The notes below the pieces were generated by a model, which saw nothing but the letters and a program-made list of their open reading frames with translations, did no database searches and was not told where the DNA came from. DNA of 64,000 nt. Source: Sclerotinia nivalis. Lineage: Eukaryota > Ascomycota > Leotiomycetes > Helotiales > Sclerotiniaceae. Positions 47,033 through 57,669 of the stretch are shown one piece after another; the first letter of the stretch is position 1; each line of letters begins with the position of its first letter. Location of the stretch: NCBI GenBank assembly GCA_029531795.1, contig JAPEIS010000015.1, forward strand, positions 1,054,001 to 1,118,000. Direction: 5' to 3'. The translations under genes were made by a program, and so were the position numbers.

Positions 47033-48805
47033 TTAAATTTCGTCCGAATAATTTCCCTTCCCGAATTCATCTCTGAGCCATTTCCCAGACCCGTCAAGGA
47101 CCTCATCCGACATAACTGGAATCCACTTCTCTTCCTTGATATTCTTGCTCTCATCAATTATTTGATCTGGAATTTTAATGTTCAATCTGTCACTATCCAT
47201 AATGTTCTGTCTGACTTCTGCTATCTTCGCTTCATCGAATTCTTTCTTGGTGGGAGCATGCCAGTCTTTCATATCCTCGTCCTCCCACACACAACACTGA
47301 TGCTCGTGTGCACCTTCGATAAGAAGACAGGGTCCTGCAGTGTTGGGAAGTGCTCGTACTGATGAGATACAATGCTCGTGTTTTGGTATCCACTTCCACA
47401 TGATGCATTTCCTATGGTCCGGATGGTAATGTTTTGAAACGAAACGAAGTGACCACTCGCAGTTGTATTTTCCAAGATCGCACAATTCTGCAATATGATA
47501 CCTTTCAGATGTCAGAAATTCGATGGTCGGCATGTTCTTTTTGATCTGGTATCTCGTTGATAATATCGTAGGGCTGGTCCTAAGGACTGAATGTGCCGCG
47601 GAAAGTACCGGTTGTTCTGAGTCTTGGATCCGACTATTTGCAACCTGCTTGGCGACTTCTTGAGCCATATCAGTGAGGCATAACGCGCCTCCTCCATCTT
47701 GAGCCAATATTAGCTTCCTTAGATCATCACTGCGTGGACGGATATTGCCATTCTCCATTGTCAGTGAAGGCGGTCTTGTGGATGGTCTAGCGGTGTTGTC
47801 AGAACATCCGGAATCACTCCGAGTATCATCAACGTCCGTTCTACGATATTTTCTGCGATCTGGAGAGGACGAGGTTCGTTGTGGGTGTATGATACTACCC
47901 TGAAGAGGCCTCAATGTTCCTTTCGACGCGAGATCCATGATAGACTTCCAGGCAGTCTTGTCTAGTTTCTTAGATATCAGCGTCGGCGCCGGACTGCTAC
48001 CTTCATCCAATGGCTTTGAGTTCTCCATACATGGAGATAAAGGCGGCGTGTGCAGGTCTCTGGATACTGAATTGGAGGATCCTGCCCAAGATGATGATTG
48101 AGGTGGAGGCAACAATGGCGAAAAGATTTGCGGACGATCTTTAATCATATTCTTATGGATGTGAGAGAACAGCGGCCAAGCTTCGGAAGATAATAGCCAC
48201 TGTTGTTTATCAGTATTGACATTTCTTATGGGTATTTGGATCGCTTTAGTCGTTGCTGGCTTCCCGTCGAGATATTGGCATATGCCCCAAGACCAGAAAG
48301 TGAAGTTATTTCTCCCAGATAATTTTTGCTTTCGAACTCTGCCACCAAAGGTCCATACTTCATTACCAGGTCCACGCATCTTTGGAAACCAACATACATG
48401 AAAAATAGGTACCGATCCCGCTACCATGGTTCGTAGATTAATGACAGGAACGTCCTTCTCATAGCCACTTCTCTCAGGGCCAATAAATAGCCAAAAGCGA
48501 TCACCAGGTTGATAATCAAAGTCAGAAACGCTTCGAAATAATGCCACGCCGTGAGTATCGATAGGTGTGGACTTGCTCGTAACCAGTGCATTTTTGTAGG
48601 CAACGCTACTATCCTCTTCAATGTCTTGTACGGGCATAAAACAAACTGAATTTTCTTCATCGCCATTGAATCGTCTCACAGGAATAGCTGACTCATTTGT
48701 GATATTCTGCACCGGAGATTGAACAACAACTCGATCTCCTTTCTGTGCCCATTTAGAGGGTCTCGCTATAAGAACAAATTTGCGTATTGCAACTTTGCAA
48801 TCCAT
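47033..48805 (-). CDS. Hypothetical protein, 590 residues, single exon
   Basis: Long uninterrupted frame with no recognised domain. The first 210 residues look globular and beta-rich (RKFVLIARPSKWAQKGDRVV, DYQPGDRFWLFIGPERSGYE, VPIFHVCWFPKMRGPGNEVW). Residues 230-400 are low-complexity (Ser/Pro with DRRKYRRTD and similar basic pieces). The last 190 residues form a second folded-looking part with conserved-looking Cys, His and Trp (RKCIMWKWIPKHEHCISSVR, HEHQCCVWEDEDMKDWH). There is no signal peptide or membrane segment. Length, start (ATG at 48803-48805) and lack of competing frames support a real gene; its function is unknown. Confidence 0.7.
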   Translation of the reverse strand: MDCKVAIRKFVLIARPSKWAQKGDRVVVQSPVQNITNESAIPVRRFNGDEENSVCFMPVQDIEEDSSVAYKNALVTSKSTPIDTHGVALFRSVSDFDYQPGDRFWLFIGPERSGYEKDVPVINLRTMVAGSVPIFHVCWFPKMRGPGNEVWTFGGRVRKQKLSGRNNFTFWSWGICQYLDGKPATTKAIQIPIRNVNTDKQQWLLSSEAWPLFSHIHKNMIKDRPQIFSPLLPPPQSSSWAGSSNSVSRDLHTPPLSPCMENSKPLDEGSSPAPTLISKKLDKTAWKSIMDLASKGTLRPLQGSIIHPQRTSSSPDRRKYRRTDVDDTRSDSGCSDNTARPSTRPPSLTMENGNIRPRSDDLRKLILAQDGGGALCLTDMAQEVAKQVANSRIQDSEQPVLSAAHSVLRTSPTILSTRYQIKKNMPTIEFLTSERYHIAELCDLGKYNCEWSLRFVSKHYHPDHRKCIMWKWIPKHEHCISSVRALPNTAGPCLLIEGAHEHQCCVWEDEDMKDWHAPTKKEFDEAKIAEVRQNIMDSDRLNIKIPDQIIDESKNIKEEKWIPVMSDEVLDGSGKWLRDEFGKGNYSDEI

Positions 48806-49397
48806 AGGAACTGCTACCAGTAGAAATGCTGTAGTTCAAGCTTTGAAAAGCTAAGTATATAGAGAACATTGACGTGGCATAAACTCTTGATAGAAATCTG
48901 GGAATCATTGAGTTTTGACTTCTTGCCATATTTCATTGTAATATGCTAAAATGTTACCTTCAACATACCCATGTTATGGGTGGCCCTTGCATGTGGTTGA
49001 CATGCCCGTCCGCACCTTTTTTTGCGCCCAATGAAACCGTCTCGGGTGAAGTGATGGCTTCACCGCAATACGCGCCGCCAAAAGAAATACCGAAGGTATG
49101 CATGCAAAGTAAGCTATGAAAAAGTAAAGTTGATGAAGTAGTGATTCGTAACGAGACTCTTATGCATTCGCATCAATTACCGCGAATGTATCTCAGCCTC
49201 GGCATGCAAAGTGCAACTTTTGGCAATCAAATAATTCTGGTGCCATATTCTTCTTGATTTTGAGAGCTAGGGCCATTTTGTCTCTGGTGCTTTGCCCGTT
49301 GTCTTGATAGTGAAGATTATCCGTGCTACTATTACAGTATCGCACGATCTCTACTATACTGTAGTTGCCGAATGTTCTATAAGAATCCTTTCCGACT
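48806..49397. other. Spacer, no gene seen
   Basis: Upstream region of the 590-residue protein gene and downstream region of the Aim11 gene. Confidence 0.45.
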
Positions 49398-49958
49398 CTA
49401 TGGTTTCTTTGGCCGGTCTGTATCATCATCCGCTTGCCTCCCCATTTCTCCAAGAGCGTTCGCGCCCTTCTCAGCAGTATACTCCTTAGGATCAATATTC
49501 AATCTAGCCATCATCGTAGCTACCCACTCCTCCATTTGCTTCTCGTCTTCTGGGTTTGTTTCTTGAGCGAGCAATCCCATCTTCGCTCGATATCTTTGTC
49601 TCATGTCGTCGACGTTCGAAATATCGAAAGCCCATAGTAGCCCTCCGCTGAGCATGAGGCTGATGCTAGCCACATTGATAGTCGCTACACTCAATGCTTC
49701 CAATGCCTCCATAGAACCGTCGACTTCGTGAATACGATTACTGGGCGTGTAGAATTTTGGCAGCATCGCGTTATACTTTCTTACAAGTGCTCTGCGAGTG
49801 ACGAAAGCTGAAAGGGCGAAAAATCCTGCACCACCCATGAATAGGCCAAATTGTCGCCGTGATCGTTGTGAGAAAAGTGAAGAGTCTGGTGCCGTTGTGG
49901 GGTTTGGGGAGGCTGCTGGAGGGGTCTTGGAGGAAGATGTGGGTTGAGAGTCGGCCAT
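49398..49958 (-). CDS. AIM11: Altered inheritance of mitochondria protein 11 (Aim11 family)
   Basis: Small mitochondrial membrane protein of unknown molecular role; the yeast deletion affects mitochondrial inheritance. Single exon, 186 residues from the chosen start at 49958 (ACCATGG context, good for initiation). The frame stays open up to an ATG at 50018, which would add MQRNRPFRTQLMAFVQKPST. Residues 1-35 are a Ser/Pro/Thr-rich leader, then RQFGLFMGGAGFFALSAFV and RRALVRKYNAMLPKFYTPSN, then GSMEALEALSVATINVASIS and LMLSGGLLWAFDISNVDDMR: two membrane segments with the KFY-PSNR and LLWAFDIS blocks typical of Aim11. The tail is charged. Family recognition is by these blocks. Confidence 0.85.
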   Translation of the reverse strand: MADSQPTSSSKTPPAASPNPTTAPDSSLFSQRSRRQFGLFMGGAGFFALSAFVTRRALVRKYNAMLPKFYTPSNRIHEVDGSMEALEALSVATINVASISLMLSGGLLWAFDISNVDDMRQRYRAKMGLLAQETNPEDEKQMEEWVATMMARLNIDPKEYTAEKGANALGEMGRQADDDTDRPKKP

Positions 49959-50620
49959 GGTCGATGGCTTTTGTACAAATGCCATCAATTGAGTTCGGAA
50001 TGGGCGATTTCTCTGCAATCCGAAAGTATGGCTGGGTATCAGAATTCGAAATCCGTAGCTGAGAAGTTTATGGATTTGAGGAAGCTTTCCATTTCTGAAA
50101 AATTATAGCTACGCGAATAAGGCTTAGCGTGGTTCTACGGAGTACAGCGTTACCGCGCTGTACCTAACCTTTAGAATAACCTCATCTCGAAGTCACCTTA
50201 TTTTTATTCAAATCCCCTCTTCCATAACATAGTCCATAGCGCCTAGCCACTTACAATTATTGCGAATTTATTCCATGCGTATTGGAGGAATGATATATCA
50301 ACAGGTGTGGTTTTGACTATGCCATACAATTGAGAACCGGAAAAGTTTCCCTTTAACAGTTGCAACCAAGCTCGGTACTGGATGAATGTCGAAGATAGAT
50401 ACGCACTAATGTTGTTTGAGAGTCCTTTCATCAGCTCTCACTGTTGTTATGAAAATTCGAATTCTTACCATTTTGACGTGAATAGGAATAAGAGCTGTAA
50501 GTCTATATATCCTGCATTATTAATGTTCATATCATTATGTCGCAGGCATTATTTATATTTGGATTGTTGTATGGTAAATCGTGGTTTTTATATAGTCTTC
50601 TCTCCAACTCCGGAATTCAT
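49959..50620. other. Spacer, no gene seen
   Basis: Promoter side of the Aim11 gene and 3' side of the DUF5672 gene. Short frames only. Confidence 0.45.
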
Positions 50621-51941
50621 CTAATTAAGTCCCTTTTCCTCTTCCTTCTCTTTTTCCGCACCGACCTTTGGAGATTTTAATTCCTCAAGTTCTTTGGCCA
50701 GTCTCCCTGCTTCTCTGACCAAGTCCATATCCAAGGCGATTTTGATTTCTGGGCAATATTGCAAAATATGCTTTCTGCGCTCCTTGTTGTCCCAGATGTC
50801 TGTCATCAAGGTTTTACCACTTCCTATCAAATGATAACCAAAAGGTTTGTCATACCACTGACTTTCGACGCTGAACGTCGCTTCTATCTCCGGTCCAGGC
50901 ATCTTTGTAGCGTCCGACTCTAGGAGACGATCACATATCCAACGATCTTCCCACGGAAGACCCGGCTGACGGACTTCTTTTTCGAGCACTTTGAGAATTG
51001 GAGGGATATGTCTGAGACTCAATCCTCCATTTCCACCTTTTACGACCATATTCCATGGAGCACCTACCCAGGAATAGTTTGCGGAAACATATTCTTCTAT
51101 ATTATGCTCAGAAGCTGCACATATAATTGAATCACTTTGAAACATAAGAAGCCATTCCGCAGGGGCAAGAAAGTCTTTGTAGAAAGTTGGATCGGTAAGA
51201 GTCATGCTTATAGTCTCTTGGTCTGTGATGGCGTATTTTTCCGGGAGCTCGGTAATGACTAGTTTCCCGGTTTTAACGTGCGCGGAAAGAGATGAGGGGG
51301 CTGAAATAAGAGAGTTGGCCTCGTGTGACCCAACGAAGCGGAAAACCCATGGTGCTGGTAAAACGGATATGAAATGTGCGAGCAGTGCGGGAAGATGAGG
51401 CAAGGGGCGCGTCTCGAGGAGGAGGGCAACGCGGGTCTGATCCAGTTCCGCTTTCGTGGTTGCCGAACTTTCTTTCGAGTCCGGAGATTCTGCACTAGAC
51501 TTTGGAATACCTGTGGCCAAACTAGCTTGCAGGCTAGTAGAAGTCGTGCTAGTCTTTGGGTGGGCCGTCTTCAAGGCCGCTCCACCAGTTTCCGATTTCC
51601 CGTTATCGTACCCTCCTGATGCTAGTTTATCTAAATGGAGATTTGATAACGACGACCAGTCGTATTGTTGGTAAACGACCAACATAAGCAAACTTCTGCG
51701 AAATATTAGAATTAATGTCTAGACTGTGTGCCACTAGAATCATTGACAGCATAGACCCAGGTTTCTGGGGTCCAAACATGGGTAAAAAAAAAACCGACTG
51801 GGTTGAATCTTATCGCTCATCACACAATCTTCTCCAGTGCAAGAAAAAACGGACTTACAATATACAAATCGCTAAAATGAAAGTCCTGTGTATCCTCCGA
51901 TTGTGCCATAGAAATGACCCTGATTCGTGCGACGGCGCCAT
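50621..51941 (-). CDS. DUF5672 family protein, probable type II membrane glycosyltransferase
   Basis: Exons 51859-51941 and 50621-51695 give 385 residues. The first exon and start of the second encode a short basic N-terminus (HNRRIHRT) and one membrane segment (FILAICILSLLMLVVY), typical of Golgi type II proteins. A Ser/Thr-rich stem follows to about residue 110, then the DUF5672 domain: RVALLLETRPLPHLPALLAH, LAPAEWLLMFQSDSIICAAS, SWVGAPW, GGNGGLSLRHI, EDRWICDRL, FSVES and PFGYHLIGSG, and a charged helical tail. The QSDS motif resembles a metal-binding DxD-like site. DUF5672 proteins are thought to be glycosyltransferases from fold and topology; substrate unknown. The intron (51696-51858, GTAAGT...CAG) contains several stops, and its splicing makes the membrane segment continuous, which supports this model. 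Confidence 0.85.
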
Positions 51942-53477
51942 AGTGAAAAATATTTAACCAGTGTTTTTGCGATCTCTTGTAGAAATGATACGTACAGGAC
52001 CGCCAATTTTATACAATGATTTTGGTTTATGAACTCGCAACTCGTAGATGATGATGAAAGGGAACGTTAGATGTTGTACAGAAGAGACATCGTGGAAGAA
52101 ATGGTCATGTTAGTACGGAATTCGGATAGGAGTTTTGTGTCTTGGCTGTGTAGAAATTGCAGTGAAGAGATCCAATAATGTGGCTTGATAATCTTGTGCG
52201 TCGTCGTACCGTTGGGGGGCGTGTTGTTGAGGAGGCTCCAAGGGGAGATATTTATATGATTCTTCCTTATTCTGGCGCATGCGATAGGTTACGGATGAAC
52301 CGCCAAGTTTCTTGTTGATAGTCTGGAAATTTTTGAAATTATGATCAAAATGGGCTCTCAGAGTCTCTCTCGATGAAGTGCGATGTATCAGTGTCCATCC
52401 TTGTTTCATACCATGCAAATTGCAATGACATGAAACGGCACGCTTCTTCCGTACCAAGACTCGTATTTTCAGCTTAATGGCCATGCTATTCTTGAAAACG
52501 GTATGGTGAACTTACAACATCGAGGATCTAGTTGTTGATCAAAAGTTGCTCTAACGGTGACATGTATTAGGCTGATGATGTAAACCACGAGTTTCCTTAC
52601 TCTAGAATCCTTTGTGGCCCATGCTATTCTCGAATTCTGGATGGCGAATATCTTCAAATTAACCTGTGACCATGGGACGAAAAAACCAGGGAGATTGACT
52701 CCTGGCCGAACTATTGGACGATTTCTTTGAGTCTGGACTATCGTGCTGGTGCATCATCCTTCTTTAAGTCTGTGGATGAATCCTGCTGAGCTCCTGGGTT
52801 TATGGCTACATCGTAGGAGCATCTCTTCAATATACTCACCGGCGGAGTTTTGCTAATCACTCACTCTACGGAAAAATTGGCCGATTTATACCAATCTAGT
52901 AGTAGTGACGCATGTCCAATTCCAGACTTAGCGAGACCAGCAGTTGTTTTCATGGTTCCGTCTCTTCACTGAACGGGTTCAGGATTTTGTCGGTCCTGAG
53001 TATCGTGAATCGTGGCTTCTTCCCTATCCAAACTTCTAGGCAATGGCTAGAGACTACGTGGGACTGATGGTGTCAATACATATACCGATGATCGGAAGGA
53101 CAGTCCGCTTGGAATGTCTTTTTGACTTTTGATCAAGAAGAGAATCGAACGCATACAGCCTTCCGTCGTTCAGAACAGTTTCCTCGTAGGAATAATAGCG
53201 AAATAGAGTGTAAATATCAGTCATATCCTTCATCAAGTCGTGAATGTCCAATCTTTATCACTATATCTTAGCGGATGTGACCCTGAATTCGGACCCTGGA
53301 TTTATCAACGCGGGGTCAAAGGCGCTGTGTTTGTCATCATCTACTCCGTAAAAGACGTCATGGCTACTAGGTAAGTTACATCAACAGCCTAAATAACACT
53401 CATACGTACCTACATTTATTAATTGCAGCCCCATTCTCGACATATCTCAAACACAATCAATCATTCAATCATTCAAT
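51942..53477. other. Spacer with one doubtful small frame
   Basis: Apart from the doubtful frame at 52110-52484, no gene is supported. Two similar pieces (around 52470-52500 and 52615-52650, both including CCATGCTATTCT or its near match) suggest a local old duplication. Confidence 0.35.
52110..52484 (-). CDS. Doubtful hypothetical protein, 124 residues
   Basis: Open frame upstream of the DUF5672 gene on the same strand. The second half (NKEESYKYLPLEPPQQHAPQ, DAQDYQATLLDLFTAI) has coding-like composition; the first half is basic (KLKIRVLVRKKRAV). No domain, signal peptide or homologous family recognised. It could be a real small gene, an exon of a longer one, or chance. Confidence 0.25.
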   Translation of the reverse strand: MAIKLKIRVLVRKKRAVSCHCNLHGMKQGWTLIHRTSSRETLRAHFDHNFKNFQTINKKLGGSSVTYRMRQNKEESYKYLPLEPPQQHAPQRYDDAQDYQATLLDLFTAISTQPRHKTPIRIPY

Positions 53478-54440
53478 ATGGCCAATATCCTAATCATAGG
53501 CGCCACTCGTGGTTTGGGTGCATCTCTTGCAAACAACTACGCTGCGCAGGAATCAACGATCGTTTATGGAACCACTCGTGCTGCTGCCGGTCCATCCAAT
53601 TTGAATGAGAAGATTGTATAGATACCTAATATTGATGTGGCAGAAGAGGGTGTAGACAGAAGATTGGTTAATCAGTTAGGTGTGCTCGGAGGTGGCGGTG
53701 GAATGATCGATGGTGGACGAGTCACATTTGATATTGTTGTATGTCCGCTCACCTTATTAGGTTGCACGAAAAGAAGACTGTATTTAGGGCGCTATGCATC
53801 AGCAGATAGGGACTGATTGAAACTCAGATCATCACAGCTGGATATTTTGCTACGGAAGACTTTGTTAATGGTCCAAAATGGGATGATGAAGTGAAGATGT
53901 ACAGTAAGTACCTCTCAAAATTCCCAACACTATCAAATCGCACCTTCGCATTTACTAACGTCTTATCCTATAGCAACGTCAGCTATTTCTCCTCCTTTTA
54001 TAGTCCACTCATTGTTTCGAGCCAAAAACATCACGAAAGGCTCCAAAATCCTTCTCATTTCCTCCGAATCGGGCTCAATTACATTACGACATGAAAAAGA
54101 AGGTGGCGGCAATTATGGACACCATGCTTCAAAGTCTGCGCTGAATATGGTTGGAAAACTGCTATCGCTAGATCTGAAGGAGCATGGAATAATTGTATCG
54201 GTCTTGCACCCTGGATTCATGCGGACAGAAATGACCAAGGGTGTAGGATTTGATAAATATTGGTACGATGGAGGAGCAGTGACGCCCGACGAAGCTGCAA
54301 TGAGCTTGGTGGAATGGGCAGAGAAGTTGGATATGAGTAAGTCCGGACAATACTGGGCACCGAGAGGTCCTAGAGATATCGGTACTGCAGATGTAACCAT
54401 CGGAACGGACCTGCCTACACCTTTACAACTACCATGGTGA
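53478..54440 (+). pseudogene. Short-chain dehydrogenase/reductase with in-frame stop
   Basis: Exons are 53478-53738, 53828-53903 and 53974-54440, 268 codons in total. The Rossmann start MANILIIGATRGLGASLANN gives the NAD(P)-binding TGxxxGxG-type loop. The middle reads ITAGYF, then SKILLISSESGSITLRHE with the catalytic-type Ser region. The end contains HPGFMRTEMTKGVGFDKYWY, QYWAPRGPRDIGTAD and LPTPLQLPW. A TAG stop lies in frame at 53619-53621, between NEKIV and IPNIDV. No acceptable intron removes it (the only candidate would be about 31 nt and would shift the frame), and everything after it remains well preserved. The active-site YxxxK appears as HHASK, with His in the Tyr place, but related fungal proteins may share this. 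Likely a recently inactivated gene or a strain-specific stop. Confidence 0.7.
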
Positions 54441-55611
54441 TGGTGATGATGGATATGGTATACAATAATTTACGACAATGATAACAGTGATGACAACAAC
54501 TTGTATTGGTTCATGTAACTCTATACGTCAGTTCTTTGACCGTATGTCATAGTTTCGAATCGTATGGCGAGCAGATACTGAAGTGCAGAACAAGACCAAG
54601 TACAAAGAAGCAGCTTATGCGTATAAGTCGATGGGCGGGGGATCAAACAAAATTGATTGACTTTCAGTCTCACAGATAGAGTAAGGGATATACGGCCAGG
54701 AAATTTAATATGGCTACAAATTTTTATGGCTATTGTCGTCTGGCACTTTGTGTTATGCTCTAGCTAGGCGTTTCGTGTTTTCAATTTTGTTATGAAGTAT
54801 TCTTAAAAGCTTAGATTACTTCTCCAGCTTCGTTTCGTGTTTTCAATTTTGTTATGAAGTATTCTTAAAAGCTTAGATTACTTCTCCAACTTCGTTTCGT
54901 TAGTAGTATCAACTAAGATACAACAACACGAGTACAATCCTCTATGCGTATCGTTTTGTTACGGGATTTGAAGATGTTATGGTTGTCAAGCTTATCGGGC
55001 TTATATTAACTGAGAAAGTACCTTCAGGTCATTTTCTTCCACAGTCAGTCGCGACAGTCATAAGAGAGCCTCCGTTGACTGATTCTTGAAATTCAGGCAA
55101 GGGAAGAACTTTAACTCAGGACTGGCGGTGAATGCTTTCTACCAAGCACATGAAGTGTTCATTAATTGACTTACGGATTCTGCAGAATATATGTGATATT
55201 TATGCCAAGACTTCCAGTTGTGAATCTTGCTTGTATCGAATTGACCCAACGGTTTTATTGAGGGATATGGAATTTTTACTGATTAATTCGGATAAAGCCA
55301 TTCACAGGCTGTACTTCATCCTGATACTCCTTAACAAACTTCTTCTGCAGGATGGAGCTTGGCTATATAGTCTTCTACCTGGTTGCACTTGCCATCCCTA
55401 GAAATTCAAATTCCAAAGCATGATTTCAATGCATAACACGGTAACAGTCATACATTAGCTTGATCTCAGTTACAATTTCGAGCAGTTTTGTATTCAACAA
55501 GTTATATTTTCGAACTCTGACACAATCACAATTGTAACCGTTTTCTTTTCTTGGGAAATTCACCTGGTCGCGATATCATTAGTTGAACCAAAACAAAACA
55601 ATCACACATCA
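54441..55611. other. Spacer with a 62-bp tandem duplication
   Basis: No gene supported; a frame at 55132-55401 (89 codons) has no features. The last part is the leader of the first small membrane-protein gene. Confidence 0.45.
54769..54900. repeat. Tandem duplication, 62-bp unit, 2.1 copies
   Basis: Two adjacent copies (54769-54830 and 54831-54892), each beginning CGTTTCGTGTTTTC and ending CTTCTCCA(G/A)CTT, differ at a single base; a partial third copy (CGTTTCGT) follows. The near-identity points to a recent duplication. Confidence 0.97.
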
Positions 55612-55929
55612 ATGCAGTTGAGCAGCGGAGCTATATTCGCGATCACAGGTGCATGCTTTGTACTCCTTGCTGCTGTTTTTCTTTACTGCACTTTCCGCGA
55701 ACCGCGTAACAACCGAAACAACTCTATCATAAATCTCCAGGAATTAGGGCAACTTCCAAGACGTCCACGGCCAGTACACTCTCGGCACCCAAGACGCTCG
55801 CACTCAACACATACTCGACATCCAAGGCATTCACGTTCAGCACATACTCGACATCCAAGGCATTCACATTCAACACAAACTAGGCGTCCAAGACTGGCAT
55901 CAGACAGTTCTGAAGAAAGAATCAAATAA
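55612..55929 (+). CDS. Small single-pass membrane protein with His/Arg-rich repeats, 105 residues
   Basis: First gene of the small-protein array. Residues 5-26 form one membrane segment (AIFAITGACFVLLAAVFLYC), followed by a very basic tail, which predicts an outside N-terminus and a cytosolic tail. The tail from about residue 55 contains three to four copies of an 11-residue repeat (HTRHPRHSRSA), from 33-base repeats in the DNA. The start is the first ATG after the leader, at 55612. No family recognised. The membrane segment resembles those of the genes at 59961 and 60817 in layout (G-x-x-F/A-x-x-x-G-A/V-x-F/V). Confidence 0.6.
   Translation: MQLSSGAIFAITGACFVLLAAVFLYCTFREPRNNRNNSIINLQELGQLPRRPRPVHSRHPRRSHSTHTRHPRHSRSAHTRHPRHSHSTQTRRPRLASDSSEERIK
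55775..55890 (+). repeat. 33-base repeats in the small-protein gene
   Basis: About three and a half copies of a 33-base unit (CACATACTCGACATCCAAGG and following), encoding the HTRHPRHSRSA repeat. The central copies are nearly identical. Confidence 0.85.
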
Positions 55930-55960
55930 TCTTGTCAAATTTTTCTGTTAAACCTCAAAG

Positions 55961-56554
55961 ATGTATCGAAATACCAAACATGGTCTTATATTCCTTGCTC
56001 TTTTATTTGTCTGTGGAGGAGGCATTGCTGTATTTTTCGTTGTTTGGCTCAAACCCCATAGTCAGCACCAATCTGCTACGAAGCGCGGGGTGGCGGGTAC
56101 GCATCAACATGATTTTTATATCAGGAATTCTCCTTTGAATGTTACGGCTACTGGACACTCTAGTCTTGAGAAAAACAAATCCCCTCAAGTCTGCAAATCT
56201 CATATTCGCCGCGGCACTTCGTTTCAACATCGAAACAGACATCGTTCATCTTACCCGGAGACGGATATTGGTAATCTGAGCAGTTACTCCTCAATCGTTC
56301 CGACCAGCACGGCGATTTCAACAAGTGTACAATCGTCGTCCACTACTGCTATTAGTGTTGCTCCGGCTATCAACATCTATTCGCCCCTCAAAATGGTAGC
56401 CTTGAGTACTTTGTTAGCAGCCGGAGGGTTTCAAAGTTCTGCCATTTCGTCGTCAAACCCAAGATCCGGCGGGAGCCACGTTTCGGCAACTTCAACGAGT
56501 GCGCAACCATCGACCACCTTTGGCGGTGGACGTAAGCACGTTCGCAGTTTCTGA
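55961..56554 (+). CDS. Single-pass membrane protein, 197 residues
   Basis: Second gene of the array, starting 32 bases after the stop of the first. Residues 9-29 are a membrane segment (LIFLALLFVCGGGIAVFFVV). A basic region with His and Arg (residues 30-100) follows, then a Ser/Thr-rich part (TSTAISTSVQSSSTTAIS) and a basic end (GGGRKHVRSF). No domain recognised. The very short distance to the previous gene is unusual for separate fungal transcription units, so both might be exons of one transcript, but no intron joining them was found. Confidence 0.5.
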   Translation: MYRNTKHGLIFLALLFVCGGGIAVFFVVWLKPHSQHQSATKRGVAGTHQHDFYIRNSPLNVTATGHSSLEKNKSPQVCKSHIRRGTSFQHRNRHRSSYPETDIGNLSSYSSIVPTSTAISTSVQSSSTTAISVAPAINIYSPLKMVALSTLLAAGGFQSSAISSSNPRSGGSHVSATSTSAQPSTTFGGGRKHVRSF

Positions 56555-56804
56555 GCTTAAGGGTATGAATTATGGGACAGGGGTTGGTAGCTTTTTATGG
56601 TCGCACACTAGCGTTGGGAACCTTGTGTAAATATCCAGTGATAGACTTCCTGGCGATGTGTAGATACGTGAATTTGGAGGATTTTGGAACTGGGGAGAAT
56701 AGTTTCTAGGGTTTCATAGATCATAAGATTTAGATAAATCTACATTTCTTTCTACTATAAACTGTTTTATCGTTGTTGTAGTCAATGTCTTGACTAGGTG
56801 GCAT

Positions 56805-56872
56805 TCATGAATCATACCTTTGAGTGGTGATATTTGTTTCTAGCCGAGTCATATAGTGGAGTCAGTGCATTG
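56805..56872 (+). repeat. Array spacer repeat, copy 1
   Basis: Starts TGAATCAT, contains TAGCCGAGTC and ends GTGGAGTCAGTGC. It aligns with copies 2-4 at the start, centre and GGAGTCA end; middle positions are diverged. Confidence 0.5.
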
Positions 56873-57220
56873 ATATGAGTTTTCTTTGAATGTATCTATA
56901 AGGATAAAGATTATAAGGTGGCACCAAACGGGATTAATGCGTGATCTGGATTGTACCAAGTAGAAAACAATCACCGGAAAACATGCCCTGACTTCTTCAG
57001 TTTCTTGAGGTGAAATCAGGGCATCCATACCCTTCAAACATCATATACATCTACATGGGCTGAAGGTCGAAGAGATAAAAGGAATCGTGTTCAGAAGCTA
57101 CAAACATAACGTGTCATTTAATGTTCCGGTATCATCCATATATTGAAAGAACACATAACGGTATCACCTCTGTTACAATGCCAATTTCGGGAGCAGTGAC
57201 TCGGAATATCAGTACTCTCA

Positions 57221-57285
57221 TGAATCATTAGTATGAATGGTAGCTGTCATTCTTTGCCGATTCAGTACATGAGGAGTCATTATTG
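57221..57285 (+). repeat. Array spacer repeat, copy 2
   Basis: TGAATCATTAGTATGAATGG at the start, GTCATTCTTTGCCGATTC in the centre and GAGGAGTCATTATTG at the end. Confidence 0.6.
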
Positions 57286-57669
57286 TTGGGAGTACACGCT
57301 CGAGTTAATATAGCTCGTGGGGTCCCCGAACTTTATAATTTTGCCAGTGTTCCGAACTCCTTTTAGCAGCACAACTTACATTCAAAGTTCGAAGCTGCAC
57401 TATTTCACCATTAGACGGTAATTACTATCTATTACACATCGCATTTATCTTCGGAGTCTGTTCACTTGGTCTGATAATACCCACATCCTTACGCCTCACG
57501 CCTATCTTCGCGTCTTCACCTGCTTACCTCCTCGCCGTCTTGTCATCCTCGAGTCGGTTCCTTCACGGAATCAAAATCCCCAACAATTCAACTGTACTTC
57601 GCTACACAACAATTCTAAATCAGCATCAAATATACTCGAATCTAAGTACAATACTCACCATCCTACATC

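Larger units (their letters stand above)
56555..57669. other. Spacer with two copies of a decayed spacer repeat
   Basis: No gene supported. It contains repeat copies at about 56805-56870 and 57221-57285 (see the spacer repeat features). Confidence 0.5.

Noticed and set aside
54120..54150. Loss of the catalytic Tyr (HHASK) as proof that the dehydrogenase is dead
   Set aside because: Related fungal proteins may also carry GHH(A/G)SK, so this alone does not prove inactivation; only the in-frame stop was used.
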